From CAZYQW01 sp964649825 (GTDB lineage: Bacteria > Planctomycetota > B15-G4 > JADJEK01): 64,000 nucleotides of DNA. Positions 25,601 to 34,585 of this stretch are shown here, piece by piece (position 1 is the first letter of the stretch; every line of letters starts with the position of its first letter). The position numbers were made by a program, and so were the translations under genes. The DNA is taken from assembly GCA_964649825.1 (NCBI GenBank), contig CAZYQW010000058.1, forward strand, positions 58,134 through 122,133. The letters run 5' to 3'. The notes under the pieces were generated by a model that saw only the letters and a list, made by a program, of their open reading frames with translations, did no database searches and had not been told where the DNA came from.

Positions 25601-26365
25601 ATGGAGCGGCAGCTCACGTTCGGTGAGCACCTCGAGGAGCTTCGTGGCCACGTCCTGCGCTCGGTGATCGTGTTGAGTGCGCTGGTGGTGGTCTGCTTCA
25701 TCGTGCAGGACACGCTGGCCGCGATCGTGATGCAGCCGTTCTTCGACGCCCGCGAATGGTTGAACGCGCAGGGCCGAGAGATCAAGGGGCTGACGTACAT
25801 CGACCCGGCCGAGGGGATCTTCTTCCATCTGAAGATCGCGTTCTACGGTGCGCTCATCCTCGGACTGCCCTACTTCGTCTGGGAGATGTGGCGGTTCATC
25901 GCGAGCGGACTCTATCCGCACGAGCGCCGCGTCGTGACGCGCGTCCTGCCGGTATCGTTCGGGTTGCTCGTGACCGGTGTCGTGTTCGCGTACTTCGTCG
26001 TCCTTCCGATCGCGCTCAAGGTCCTGCTCGGCTACGGCAATCCCGACTACATCCAGCCGGAGATCCGGCTCGAGTCGTATCTCGGCTTCTTCGTCATGCT
26101 CAGCCTGCTTCTCGGAGCCGTCTTCCAACTGCCGCTGGTGCAGGTCGTCTTCGCCAGGGTCGGGATCGTGAGCGCCAAGGTGCAGGCCGAGAAGCGGCGC
26201 GTCTTCATCCTCGGATCGGTGGTCGTCTCGGCCGTCGTCACTCCGACCGGGGACGCGGTCACGCTGCTCCTGGTCTCCGTGCCGATCTTCATCCTCTACG
26301 AGATCGGGATCGTGATCGCCCGGCGTGCGGATCGCGCGCGGGCGAAGACTCTCACACCCTCGTAG
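25601..26365 (+). CDS. tatC: Sec-independent protein translocase subunit TatC
   Basis: 254 aa with the ATG at 25601, which gives the usual TatC opening (RQLTFGEHLEELRGHVLRS). Six transmembrane helices are visible, with the conserved PFFDAREWLN region, the periplasmic YIDPAEGIFFHLKIAF and GLPYFVWEMWRFIASGLYPHERR, and VVTPTGDAVTLLLVSVPIFILYEIG near the end. TatC recognises twin-arginine signal peptides and exports folded proteins. The open frame extends to an ATG at 25484, but that ATG lies in a TATGAT motif that may be a -10 element; GTG starts at 25562 and earlier are also possible. No tatA or tatB is nearby. Confidence 0.93.
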   Translation: MERQLTFGEHLEELRGHVLRSVIVLSALVVVCFIVQDTLAAIVMQPFFDAREWLNAQGREIKGLTYIDPAEGIFFHLKIAFYGALILGLPYFVWEMWRFIASGLYPHERRVVTRVLPVSFGLLVTGVVFAYFVVLPIALKVLLGYGNPDYIQPEIRLESYLGFFVMLSLLLGAVFQLPLVQVVFARVGIVSAKVQAEKRRVFILGSVVVSAVVTPTGDAVTLLLVSVPIFILYEIGIVIARRADRARAKTLTPS

Positions 26366-26467
26366 GTCGCTCGTCCGGGATTCTTCGGGCGTCCGTCCGT
26401 CGCGAACTTTGGATTCACGCGGCAAACCTGTGTAATCCCCAGATACGTATCCATCGGGCTCATCAAC

Positions 26468-27538
26468 ATGCAGATCGGTCTGGTCGGCTTCGCGGGTGGA
26501 GGGCGCTCCACCCTGTTTCTCGCGTTCTCGGGACAGGGGGCATCCGCGACCACGGGGGCGATCCTCGCCCATTCGTCGACCGCGGTCGTGCGTGTCCCCG
26601 ACGCTCGTCTCGAGTGGCTGCGCGACCTCTACAAGCCGAGGAAGTACACGCCGGCGGCGGTGGAGTTCGTCGACTACGCGGGGATTCCCCGCGCGGCGGA
26701 GAAGGGAAAGTCGGAGCTGTTCGCGCGCATCCGTGATTGCGACGCGCTCCTCGCCGTCGTGTCGTCGTTCGACGACGCCGGCGACGCGGTCGAGGTGCCG
26801 GGATCGCCGGCCGACCGAACCAATGCCCTGAAGGAAGAGTTCGTCTTCGCCGACCTCGAGATCGTCGAGCGCCGGATCGAGAAGATCGAGGCGAACCTGC
26901 AGCGCGGCGCGTCGAAGACGAAGGACCGTGACGAGCGCGAGATCGACCTGATGCGGCGCTGCCAGACGCGCCTCGAGGCGGGGGCGTCGCTCGACGGCGT
27001 GGCCGCGAACCGGGACGAGGAGACGTGGCTCACGACCTACCGCTTCCTGCAGCAGAAGCCGCTCATCGCCGTGGTCAACGCGGCCGAGGGACAGGACCGA
27101 GCCGCGCTCGGACGTTCCGTGACCGAAGCGGTGGGCGTCGAGGCGTTCGCGGTATTCGGGCAGGTCGAAGCCGAGATCGCGGGCATGGACGAGGCGGATC
27201 GAGCGACGTTCCTGGCCGAGTATGGTCTCGAGCGTCCCGCCGTCGACGAGGTGATCGCCGCGGCGTTCCGAGCGACGCGGAGCATTCAATTCTTCACCGT
27301 CGGTGAGGACGAGGTGCGCGCGTGGATGATCCGCGACGGCGACACCGCTCTCGTTGCCGCGGGCCGGATCCACTCGGACATCGCCCGCGGGTTCATCCGC
27401 GGCGAAGTGACGCCGTTCGAAGACTTTCGCAAGGCGGGCTCCGAGCGGGAGGCGAAGGCGCAGAACCTGATGCGGCTCGAAGGCAAGGAATACGTGGTGA
27501 AGGATGGTGACATCGTTCACTTCCGCTTCAGCGTCTAG
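26468..27538 (+). CDS. YchF/DUF933-family GTPase-like protein with altered P-loop
   Basis: 356 aa. It has the YchF layout: N-terminal G domain, a helical insertion with coiled coil (EIVERRIEKIEANLQRGA), and a C-terminal TGS-like DUF933 domain (FFTVGEDEVRAWMIRDGDTALVAAGRIHSDIARGFIRGEVTPFEDF, YVVKDGDIVHFRF). The P-loop reads GFAGGGRST: the invariant lysine of the GxxxxGK[ST] motif is arginine (codon cgc). The NKxD-type specificity motif is also replaced (AVVNAAE). Nucleotide binding or hydrolysis may be impaired or changed. It overlaps cinA by 35 bp. Canonical YchF is an ATPase that binds ribosomes; this looks like a diverged paralogue. Confidence 0.85.
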   Translation: MQIGLVGFAGGGRSTLFLAFSGQGASATTGAILAHSSTAVVRVPDARLEWLRDLYKPRKYTPAAVEFVDYAGIPRAAEKGKSELFARIRDCDALLAVVSSFDDAGDAVEVPGSPADRTNALKEEFVFADLEIVERRIEKIEANLQRGASKTKDRDEREIDLMRRCQTRLEAGASLDGVAANRDEETWLTTYRFLQQKPLIAVVNAAEGQDRAALGRSVTEAVGVEAFAVFGQVEAEIAGMDEADRATFLAEYGLERPAVDEVIAAAFRATRSIQFFTVGEDEVRAWMIRDGDTALVAAGRIHSDIARGFIRGEVTPFEDFRKAGSEREAKAQNLMRLEGKEYVVKDGDIVHFRFSV

Positions 27539-28814
27539 GCCGGTCCGCACGGCCGCGCTCCTGTCGATCGGCGACGAGATCCTCGGCGGCGACATCCTCG
27601 ATCGGAATGCGATCGAGATCGGCGACGCCCTCCGGGTACGAGGGTTCGCCGTACGCTCGATCCAGGTCGTCGCCGACGTCGTCGGCGAGATCGTCGACGC
27701 CATCAGGATCGCGACCGCCAGGGCGCGGCTCGTCGTTCTGACCGGCGGCCTCGGCCCGACCGAGGACGATCGAACCCGCGACGCGTTGGCGGCTGCTGTG
27801 GCCGAGCCGTTGATCATCGACGGCGACGCGTTGGCGCGCCTCGCTGCGCGATACGCGAGTTTCGGGCGCGTGATGGCCGTGTCGAACGCGCGCCAGGCCG
27901 AGCGCCCGCGATCGTCCCGTTGGATTCCCAATCCGTTCGGGACGGCGGAGGGGATCGCGCTCGACATCGACGGCGCGATGGTCCTCGCGCTCCCCGGCGT
28001 CCCGTTCGAGATGCGACGGATGATGGTCGACTCGGTCCTGCCCGCCGTCGTGGAGCGGTTCGGAGCGGCGGCCGGGCGGCCGATCGCGCGGGTCCACGCG
28101 CACGGGATTCCCGAGTCGGACGCCGGGGAGAGGATCGCCGACCTGATGGCGTCCAACGCCGAACCGAGCGTCGGGATCACGGTCTCCGACGGGATTCTCA
28201 CGGTCACGATGAGGAGCCGTCCCGATCAGGATCGTGAGGTCGCCGCCGCGCAGGTCGAGGCGGTGGCGGGGGAGGTCGAGCGTCGCCTCGGCGACGCGGT
28301 TTTTGGTCGCGACGGCGCCACGCTCGAGGAGGCGGTGGTCCGCGCCGCGATCGCGGGCGACCAGACGTTGGCGCTTGCCGAGTCTTGCACCGGGGGGCTC
28401 GCGACGCGCCTGCTCGTTCGCGTGTCCGGCGCATCGGAGATGCTCATCGAGGGGCTCTGCACGTATTCGAACTCCGCGAAGAGCCGGCGCCTCGGCGTGC
28501 CGCCCGAGCTGATCGAGCAGCACGGCGCGGTGAGTCCCGAAGTCGCGGTGGCGATGGCGGAAGGCCTGGTGAGGACGTCCGGGGCGAGTCTCGGCGTGTC
28601 CACGACCGGAATCGCGGGACCGGGCGGGGGAACGGGGGGGAAGCCGGTCGGGCTCGTCCACTTCGGGTTGAGCGACGGGCACGTGACGGAGGCGCGTCGC
28701 GTCGTGTTCGGCGGCGACCGCGAGACCATCCAGATCCGCGCCGCCCGTTACGCGCTCGACTTCGTACGCCGGCGGCTCGCCCAGTCGGTTGCCCCGGCCC
28801 CGCGCGTGTGTTAG
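27504..28814 (+). CDS. cinA: CinA family protein (competence/damage-inducible, NMN deamidase)
   Basis: 436 aa, full two-domain length. The N-terminal molybdopterin-binding-like domain (about 15-180) has LLSIGDEILGGDILDRN, VVLTGGLGPTEDDRTRDALA, and NPFGTAEGIALDIDGAMVLALPGVPFEM. The C-terminal CinA domain (about 275-430) has LALAESCTGGLATRLLVRVSGAS, HGAVSPEVAVAMAEG and VSTTGIAGPGGGTGGKPVGLVH. The C-terminal domain hydrolyses NMN in the pyridine nucleotide salvage of several bacteria. The ATG at 27504 lies inside the YchF-like gene (35-bp overlap), so translation is probably coupled. A downstream in-frame start would shorten the N-terminus by a few residues. Confidence 0.95.
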   Translation: MVTSFTSASASRPVRTAALLSIGDEILGGDILDRNAIEIGDALRVRGFAVRSIQVVADVVGEIVDAIRIATARARLVVLTGGLGPTEDDRTRDALAAAVAEPLIIDGDALARLAARYASFGRVMAVSNARQAERPRSSRWIPNPFGTAEGIALDIDGAMVLALPGVPFEMRRMMVDSVLPAVVERFGAAAGRPIARVHAHGIPESDAGERIADLMASNAEPSVGITVSDGILTVTMRSRPDQDREVAAAQVEAVAGEVERRLGDAVFGRDGATLEEAVVRAAIAGDQTLALAESCTGGLATRLLVRVSGASEMLIEGLCTYSNSAKSRRLGVPPELIEQHGAVSPEVAVAMAEGLVRTSGASLGVSTTGIAGPGGGTGGKPVGLVHFGLSDGHVTEARRVVFGGDRETIQIRAARYALDFVRRRLAQSVAPAPRVC

Positions 28815-28833
28815 GAAGGATCCGCGGTTTCGC

Positions 28834-28908
28834 TACCCCGTGGTGTAATTGGTAACACATCAGACTTTGGATCTGAGTTTCCAGGTTCGAGTCCTGGCGG
28901 GGTAACCA
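28834..28908 (+). tRNA. tRNA-Gln (anticodon UUG)
   Basis: Full cloverleaf: acceptor TACCCCG/CGGGGTA (7 perfect pairs), D arm GTGT/ACAC, anticodon stem TCAGA/TCTGA with loop CTTTGGA (anticodon TTG), T arm CCAGG/CCTGG with loop TTCGAGT. The discriminator is A and CCA is encoded. It starts 20 bp after the cinA stop and ends 56 bp before the proposed start of the lipoprotein gene. Confidence 0.95.
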
Positions 28909-28964
28909 TTCGCCGCGGAATCGGCGGGCTGGCGCGGACGACCGCGCCTCGGAGAGGCGGAACT

Positions 28965-31298
28965 CTGAACGGACCAACGCTTCGGCCGCGTCGCGCGACC
29001 GGCACACTCTCGTTCGCGATCCTGCTCGCCGCGGCGGTCGGGGGATGCGTCACCACGTTCCCCGAGGCCTCCTTGCCGTTCGACGAGCCCCTCGAACGGA
29101 CCGGCGATCGAATCGAAGCATCGCTCGGAATCTCCTTTTCGGCGCCGCCGACCCGCGAAATCGCGTCGTCCGACGCGCTCGCCGCGACCGTGGCGGCGGC
29201 GCCTCGCGGCCGGCCCCTCGGCGGCGGCGCGTTGGACGAGGTCTGCTACGAGCTCTTCCGCGCCGAGGATCCAGAGAGGCCGGGTTCGGCGCGCTCGTAC
29301 GCCGGTTCGCTCGCGCCCCGCATGGCCGTGTACGACGGGGCGGCGAACGCGGTCTTGCTGTCGGCATCTCCGGCGGGACGGCGCGCGGAGCTCGAGCGGA
29401 TCGAGGCCCTCGCGCTCGCGTTGACCGATCAACGCCTCGCGTTGGCGGCCGCGATCGCGGGGGGCGCCGGCGACTCGGGCTCGGCGGCGGCGCGGAAGCG
29501 GGAGAACGAGAGGGGCGGGGTCGGGCGCACGCGAGACGATTCCGATCACGAACGTCTCGAGGGGCGGCTCGCTGCCGCGTACGGCGCCGCCCTGCTCGCG
29601 ACCATCGAGGCATCGATCGCGCCGATCTTCGCCTTCGACGCTTCTGCCGACCCGCTCCGGCGCCGGATCGAGGGAATCGCCGACCGACTCATCGCCGACG
29701 CCGATCGGGCGCCGATCGAACTGCTGTCCGATCCAGAGCTTCCGTCGGCGCTGCGCTACGCGATCGAGGAGACGCTCCGCTTCGAGGGGATGGAGCGACG
29801 CCGCGCGGTGCTCAGGACGTTCGGTGGTCTGCGGCTCGTCGTACGCGCCAAGGAACGCGGCGGCGCCGCGTTGGTCCGACGCGTACTCGAGGATCCGCCG
29901 CGCTCGACCGAACAGCTCCTCCACCCGGATCGCTACCTGGATCGCGACGTGCGTCCGTGGCGGATCGAGGCACAGGGTCGAGACGGCCTCCTGGGACTCG
30001 GCTACCGACTCGTGTCGACGGGCGCGGCCGGCGAGTTCGGCCTGCGAACGGCGATGGAGGGGGCGGTCGACTGCGACGCGGCGGCGGCCGCGGCGGACGG
30101 CTGGCGCGCCGACGCGCTCTCGGTCTTTCGCGAGCGGGAGGCGGGACGGCGCGGGATCGCGTGGCGGCTCGAGTTCGACGACCGGAACGAAGCGCGGGAA
30201 GCGGTCGACGTGATTCGTCGCGCCGGCGAACGACGTTACGGAGGCACGTTCGGCGAGAGCCCCGATGGAACCCTCGTTCTCGAAGGTGGCGTGGTTCCGG
30301 CCGCCGTTTCGCGCCGTGAGAGCTCCGTCGCCCTCGTGATCGGTGGTGACGTCGACGCGGGCCGTCGCGCGTTGGTGCGACTGCACGACGAGGTCGCTCG
30401 TGCGCCCGAGGAACCGGCCGTGATCGAACGTCAGGATCGGCTGTTTCGCGCTTTCCGCGCCATCGCGTCGCCGCTGTTCTACGACGAGCGAAACCGCTTC
30501 GACACCATCGAACGCGCCGTGTACGGCGTGTTCGTTGCGCACCGGACCTACGAGGCGGGGGCGCGTCACACGTGGCTGAACTTGAGCGAGTTCCCGCTGC
30601 TCGGCCGCTGGATTCCCGAGGAGACGTCCGGCATCCTCCTCGACGTCGAGCGGGGAAACGACCGGCATGACACGGCGATCCTGGCCGACCTGGTGCGGGC
30701 GTACGAGGATCGCGGCCGGGGGGTGGCGAGGTTCTGGTCGCCGCTCGTGTCGCGAACGTGGAGCCCGGAGTACGAGCGGTTCGCCGTTCTCTACGGGGCG
30801 CTCTACGAGTCGACATCGGGGGCGGGCGAGCGGACGCTGGCGCCGCGACCGTTCTTCTCGAAGCGGACTCGCCGGGACGGAGCTGAGACCTCGTACGGGG
30901 TGCTGTTCGACGCGATCTCGCTCCGTATGCGCGAACGCGACAACCGGATCGAGCTGCTGCCGTTCGGAGCCGCGACGTCCGTGCTGTTCGGGCCGGGACG
31001 CCTCGAGCTCGGGTTTCTCTTCGACGCCGTGCGTCTCCGTTACGCGGACGTCCTCGAGTCGGGACCTCACACCGAGCTCGCGCTGCTGGACGGATACGCG
31101 CTGCGCGTGCGGCGCGACGAGGCCGCCGGCTCGTTCGACCATTCGATCCTCGCCGGACTCCTGATCGGCGCCCGCTCCTGTCGAGACGGTTGGTCGGCGG
31201 GCGTCGGTCGGATCGCGGGACGTCACCTTCTTGGCGTCGGCGGGGGCGAGGGCGCCCGTTATCTCGATCTCTTCTTTTTCCGGGTCCATGGATCCTGA
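28965..31298 (+). CDS. large lipoprotein, unknown function (possible CTG start)
   Basis: The frame opens visibly at a TTG at 29073, but 36 codons upstream in the same frame encode a good lipoprotein signal: RPRRATG, then TLSFAILLAAAVGGC with the lipobox VGGC. No ATG, GTG or TTG precedes it. A CTG at 28965 has GGAGAGG 7 nt upstream and would give 777 aa. The mature protein has no family I recognise. It contains a low-complexity GAGDSGSAAARKRENER stretch and otherwise looks globular, with beta-rich pairs such as YGVLFDAISLRMRERDNRIELLPFGAATSVLFGPGRLELGFLFDAVRLRY. It is probably attached to a membrane. If CTG is rejected, the TTG start removes the signal, which seems less likely. Confidence 0.65.
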   Translation: MNGPTLRPRRATGTLSFAILLAAAVGGCVTTFPEASLPFDEPLERTGDRIEASLGISFSAPPTREIASSDALAATVAAAPRGRPLGGGALDEVCYELFRAEDPERPGSARSYAGSLAPRMAVYDGAANAVLLSASPAGRRAELERIEALALALTDQRLALAAAIAGGAGDSGSAAARKRENERGGVGRTRDDSDHERLEGRLAAAYGAALLATIEASIAPIFAFDASADPLRRRIEGIADRLIADADRAPIELLSDPELPSALRYAIEETLRFEGMERRRAVLRTFGGLRLVVRAKERGGAALVRRVLEDPPRSTEQLLHPDRYLDRDVRPWRIEAQGRDGLLGLGYRLVSTGAAGEFGLRTAMEGAVDCDAAAAAADGWRADALSVFREREAGRRGIAWRLEFDDRNEAREAVDVIRRAGERRYGGTFGESPDGTLVLEGGVVPAAVSRRESSVALVIGGDVDAGRRALVRLHDEVARAPEEPAVIERQDRLFRAFRAIASPLFYDERNRFDTIERAVYGVFVAHRTYEAGARHTWLNLSEFPLLGRWIPEETSGILLDVERGNDRHDTAILADLVRAYEDRGRGVARFWSPLVSRTWSPEYERFAVLYGALYESTSGAGERTLAPRPFFSKRTRRDGAETSYGVLFDAISLRMRERDNRIELLPFGAATSVLFGPGRLELGFLFDAVRLRYADVLESGPHTELALLDGYALRVRRDEAAGSFDHSILAGLLIGARSCRDGWSAGVGRIAGRHLLGVGGGEGARYLDLFFFRVHGS

Positions 31299-31474
31299 GC
31301 GAATCGGCTCAGAAACGGCGCCGCGGTCTGCCGATGAACGGTGACGGTACAGAGATCGGCCGCTCGGTCATCGATGCCGGCGACCCCACGAGTCGCGGGT
31401 GGGAACGCGGGTGAGATACCGCTACAACACCCGGACTTCTCCCAGGGATCGCAGTTCCGAGGTCAACCCTCCGC

Positions 31475-32377
31475 ATGCTGTTTCGCCGCCCCAAGGTCAT
31501 GATCGTGCTCGGTGGAGGAGGCGTGCGAGGACTGGCGCACCTGGGAGTGCTGCAGGTTCTCGAAGAGGCGGAGATCCCGATCGACGGCATCGTCGGGACG
31601 AGTGCGGGGTCGATCATCGGCGCGATGTACGCGCGCGATCCGAACGCCAAGGCGGTCACGGCCAAGGTCATCGAGTTCCTCGAGAGCTCCGCGTTTCGGC
31701 GCCTCAATCTGCGGTTCGAGTTCGAGTCCCGGTCCGCCCGCGAGGCCAAGCCGTCCTTCGTGGAACGTCTCCTGAACGGCCTGCGCAAGCAGCTCGCGAT
31801 GGAGCTCCTCTTCCGTCGCCCGGCGATCTTCACGGCCGAGATCCTCGATCGCCTCGTCGGAGGACTGGTCGGAGACGGGAGGATCGAGGACAGCCTGATT
31901 CCCCTCTGCATCACCGCGATGGACCTGATCGAGGGCGAGGAACAGCTCCTCCAGACCGGCGACATTCGATCCGCGATCGTCGCCTCGTCGGCGGTGCCGG
32001 GCTTCTTCCCACCGGTGAAGCGCAACGGGCGCCTTCTGACCGACGCCGGCCTCATCAACAACATGCCGGTCGACGGAGCGCGTCGATTGGGGGCCGAGTG
32101 CGTCATCGCGGTCAGCCTGAACAACCAGATCGATGAGATCTCGGAGTTCCCGACGGGGATCGACGTCATCTTCCGCAACGAGGAGATCGGCACGAAACTG
32201 ATCAACGATCGGAAGAAGAAGGAGGCGGACGTCGTCATCGAGCCGGACCTGGAGGGGCGCTACTGGCTCGACTTCCGCGAGTCCGACCGCGTCGTACGAG
32301 CCGGGGAGGCCGCGACGCGGGCCGTGTTGACGGCCATCCGGGCGGCGGTCGGTCGAAAGCGCCTCGCGATCCTTTGA
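31475..32377 (+). CDS. patatin-like phospholipase
   Basis: 300 aa, the size of a single patatin domain. The oxyanion loop GGGGVRGLAHLG is at about 13-24, the nucleophile elbow GTSAG at about 41-45 (Ser43), and the catalytic aspartate lies in DAGLINNMP, about residue 190. All three active-site elements are present, so serine-aspartate dyad lipid acyl hydrolase activity is expected. There is no signal peptide or TM, as for RssA-like cytoplasmic members. It stands alone, 176 bp after the lipoprotein gene, and converges on the secreted-protein gene. Confidence 0.93.
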   Translation: MLFRRPKVMIVLGGGGVRGLAHLGVLQVLEEAEIPIDGIVGTSAGSIIGAMYARDPNAKAVTAKVIEFLESSAFRRLNLRFEFESRSAREAKPSFVERLLNGLRKQLAMELLFRRPAIFTAEILDRLVGGLVGDGRIEDSLIPLCITAMDLIEGEEQLLQTGDIRSAIVASSAVPGFFPPVKRNGRLLTDAGLINNMPVDGARRLGAECVIAVSLNNQIDEISEFPTGIDVIFRNEEIGTKLINDRKKKEADVVIEPDLEGRYWLDFRESDRVVRAGEAATRAVLTAIRAAVGRKRLAIL

Positions 32378-32440
32378 TTCGTTGACCGCCGATCCATCCG
32401 GCGCCATCGACCCGGCGCCGCCGACGCCGGTCCCCCCAAG

Positions 32441-32476
32441 AAAAGAAAAAGGGGGCCAGTCCGAAGACTGACCCCC
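32441..32476 (-). terminator. strong intrinsic terminator of the secreted-protein gene
   Basis: On the minus strand an 11-bp stem (arms at 32466-32476 and 32451-32461, one G-U pair) with a TTCG tetraloop is followed at once by TTTTTCTTTT. It starts 31 nt after the stop codon at 32508. It is the clearest intrinsic terminator in the window. Confidence 0.9.
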
Positions 32477-32507
32477 TCGCTCGATTTGAACTCTTCGACG
32501 AGACTTC

Positions 32508-33905
32508 TTACGGGAAGAAGAGGACGTCGTAGGTGTTCGTGTTCGAGTGGCCGTTGTTGACCGTGAAGTCGAGGAACGAGTTCGTCGGATCGGTCGGCCA
32601 ATCCCAGAACCAGAGCTCGACGCCGATCAGCACCGCGAGCGGCGGAATCGGAATCACGAAACCGCCGTTGAGGCCCGTGCCGTTCGAACCCGAGGTGCCG
32701 GCCGCGGCCGGGAACCACGGAATGTTCATCGACCCAGGCGCCGTGTTGTGGTTCGTCGAGAGGACCCAGATCGCATTGCCGAGCACGACGTTCGTGCAGC
32801 CGTCGATCTTGCCGGACGAACGCGGCATCTCCGGAATCGCACCCGAGAGGACCGGACCGCCAGGACCACCCGTGAACTGGAGGAACGTCGCGGAACGGTT
32901 GTCGCAGGTCGCGCCGGCGAGGCTGAAGCCCGCGCAGTTCAGCGCCGCGAGGCGGCCCGAACCAACGTTCGCTTCGTCATAGATCGCGACGCCGAGGAAC
33001 TCGGCGCCGAGACCCGCGCCCGTGATCGAGATCGTGCGGGTACCGGTACCCTGGTCGAAGCCGGGGTTGAAGCCCTGGAGGGCGTCATGAGCGTTCAGCG
33101 AGCTCGGGCCGGGGCCGGCCGAGGTGATCGCCGTCGTCATGGTGGCGTTCTGCGTGCCGAGACCAATCGACCACTCGAAGTTGGGCACGAAGAAGAACGC
33201 CAGACCCGTGCTGGCCGAGAACAGGAACGAGTAGCCCGAGCACAGGTTGCGCTCGTCGAGCGAACCGGTCCAGTACTGCATCGTGCCAGCACCGAACGAG
33301 TTCGGGTCGTCCTGGACCCAGAGCACGAGGCTTTCGCCTTCCGGAACCGGAATCGTCTGGCCGAACGCACCCACCAGGTTCAGCGCGAGCTGGACGATCT
33401 GGTTCGGAGCGGTCGACGGGCTGACGATCGAGGCACCGGCGACACCGGCCAGCAGGTTGACCACCGCCACCGGGCCTTGGTTGTTCGTCAACGGACCGGC
33501 GATGATCGTGCCGAAGCCGACCACCGAGAACAGCCCGTAGTTGACGGTACCAGCCGAGGTGAGGAAGTCGCACTTGCCAAGCGAGCTCGAGAGGGCGATC
33601 GTCGGGAAGGCGATCAGGCTACCCGCCGAGGCGGTCACCGTGATGTGGATCGCACAGAGCTCCGTGGCGTACGTACCGAACGTCGGGTTCGCCGGGTTCA
33701 CGTCCAGGGTGGGGGAGTGGAGCAAGCTGCTCGGGAAGCAGCGCCAGATACCGACCAGGTTTCCGGCGGGGGGAGTCTTCCCGAAGAAGTAGTCCACACC
33801 GTTAATCAGGTGCAGGTAGTTGCTGCCGTTGGCAGCATCGGCCTTCGGCGCCGCGAAAACGGCGGTAAGGGCCAAAGCAGCCACAGCGAAGCGACCAAGC
33901 TTCAT
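32508..33905 (-). CDS. abundant-type secreted protein, unknown function
   Basis: 465 aa from the ATG at 33905, with a perfect AGGAGG 6 nt upstream and a classic signal peptide (MKLGRFAVAALALTAVFAAPKADA, cleavage before ANG). The mature protein is rich in G, A, N, T and S, poor in charge, with ten or so cysteines and beta-type patterns (GSNYLHLINGVDYFFG, SLVLWVQDDPNSFGAGTMQYW, VLIGVELWFWDWPTDP). No repeat unit, anchor or sorting tail is visible; it ends NTYDVLFFP. Consensus-like promoter, long leader, strong ribosome site and strong terminator indicate high monocistronic expression, as for a surface-layer or major exoprotein. That role is inference. Confidence 0.8.
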   Translation of the reverse strand: MKLGRFAVAALALTAVFAAPKADAANGSNYLHLINGVDYFFGKTPPAGNLVGIWRCFPSSLLHSPTLDVNPANPTFGTYATELCAIHITVTASAGSLIAFPTIALSSSLGKCDFLTSAGTVNYGLFSVVGFGTIIAGPLTNNQGPVAVVNLLAGVAGASIVSPSTAPNQIVQLALNLVGAFGQTIPVPEGESLVLWVQDDPNSFGAGTMQYWTGSLDERNLCSGYSFLFSASTGLAFFFVPNFEWSIGLGTQNATMTTAITSAGPGPSSLNAHDALQGFNPGFDQGTGTRTISITGAGLGAEFLGVAIYDEANVGSGRLAALNCAGFSLAGATCDNRSATFLQFTGGPGGPVLSGAIPEMPRSSGKIDGCTNVVLGNAIWVLSTNHNTAPGSMNIPWFPAAAGTSGSNGTGLNGGFVIPIPPLAVLIGVELWFWDWPTDPTNSFLDFTVNNGHSNTNTYDVLFFP

Positions 33906-34585
33906 ATGAAACCTCCTAGAGACAGACACAGGGACAGCAGTCATTTCCTGTTGCGAGAAGAAGCCTCAAATTCGAGGACCGAGATTCCCTGGGTCTTCAA
34001 GCTCCCTACCGAAGACCTCAGTGCCTGACCTCCGACCCAAATTCGCACAGTCATGACGTGATCGCGAGTCCGCGTTGGCGCGGGGAACCACGGTGGTTCA
34101 ACGAACGGTACGATCTCGACGATCTGATAGGCTTTGCGCCTTTTACAGCGCCCCGGCATGATACCCCATGTCTCAATTCTGTCAACTCATCGAGCTATTT
34201 TTTGGTGGACCAAAACTTAGTTCAAATCGGGGCTTACGACGGCATGTCGGACGGCCATCCACGGCGGATCGAAGGGTGCACCGAATCGAGAGGTGCACTA
34301 GATGGTGGACCGAGTCGCCCGGATCTCCATGCGAATCGTCGGTGCGAATCGTCGGACGAGAGAGCCACGGCAAGTCCCGGGCCGGGTCTTGACGGGACGG
34401 GGCTCGGTCGGCAAAATCGCCGGTTTTCTCTGCGGGTCGAGCGTTTCGGGTGGAACTCGCGAACGTTCCGAGCCGCAACCGCGTCCGACCGCGATCTCGG
34501 CGATACCGGTCATCGGCTGCCGAGGTCCCGATTCTGGAACGCGTTTTGTCATCCCGGTTCATTTTTCCCGAGATAGGCCGATCGC
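33906..34585. other. 680-bp intergenic region: leader and promoter for the secreted protein, upstream region of glmU
   Basis: The left part (33906 to about 34150) would be a 5' leader of about 245 nt for the minus-strand gene. 34080-34240 is visibly poorer in GC than the rest of the window. The right part (34186-34585) holds no credible gene; it contains two gtgcac hexamers 11 bp apart (about 34277-34299) and an imperfect aaaatcgccggtttt palindrome near 34410. I could not identify the glmU promoter. Confidence 0.5.
34158..34185 (-). promoter_or_regulatory. consensus-like sigma-70 promoter
   Basis: On the minus strand: TTGACA (34185-34180), 16-bp spacer, TATCAT (34163-34158). This is the best match to the vegetative consensus in the window. 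It points at the secreted-protein gene (ATG 33905) and predicts a leader of roughly 245 nt. Confidence 0.75.

Noticed and set aside
25493..28207. 904-codon open frame on the minus strand
   Set aside because: Antisense to tatC, the YchF-like gene and cinA, all of which have clear motifs on the plus strand.
28860..28930. minus-strand peptide ARTRTWKLRSKV and its long frame to 31289
   Set aside because: Antisense of tRNA-Gln joined to the antisense of the lipoprotein gene.
33941..34159. 72-codon minus-strand frame in the leader of the secreted-protein gene
   Set aside because: Its ATG lies within the promoter region (-10 at 34158), it has no ribosome site and no sensible composition. A leader peptide cannot be excluded but is not supported.
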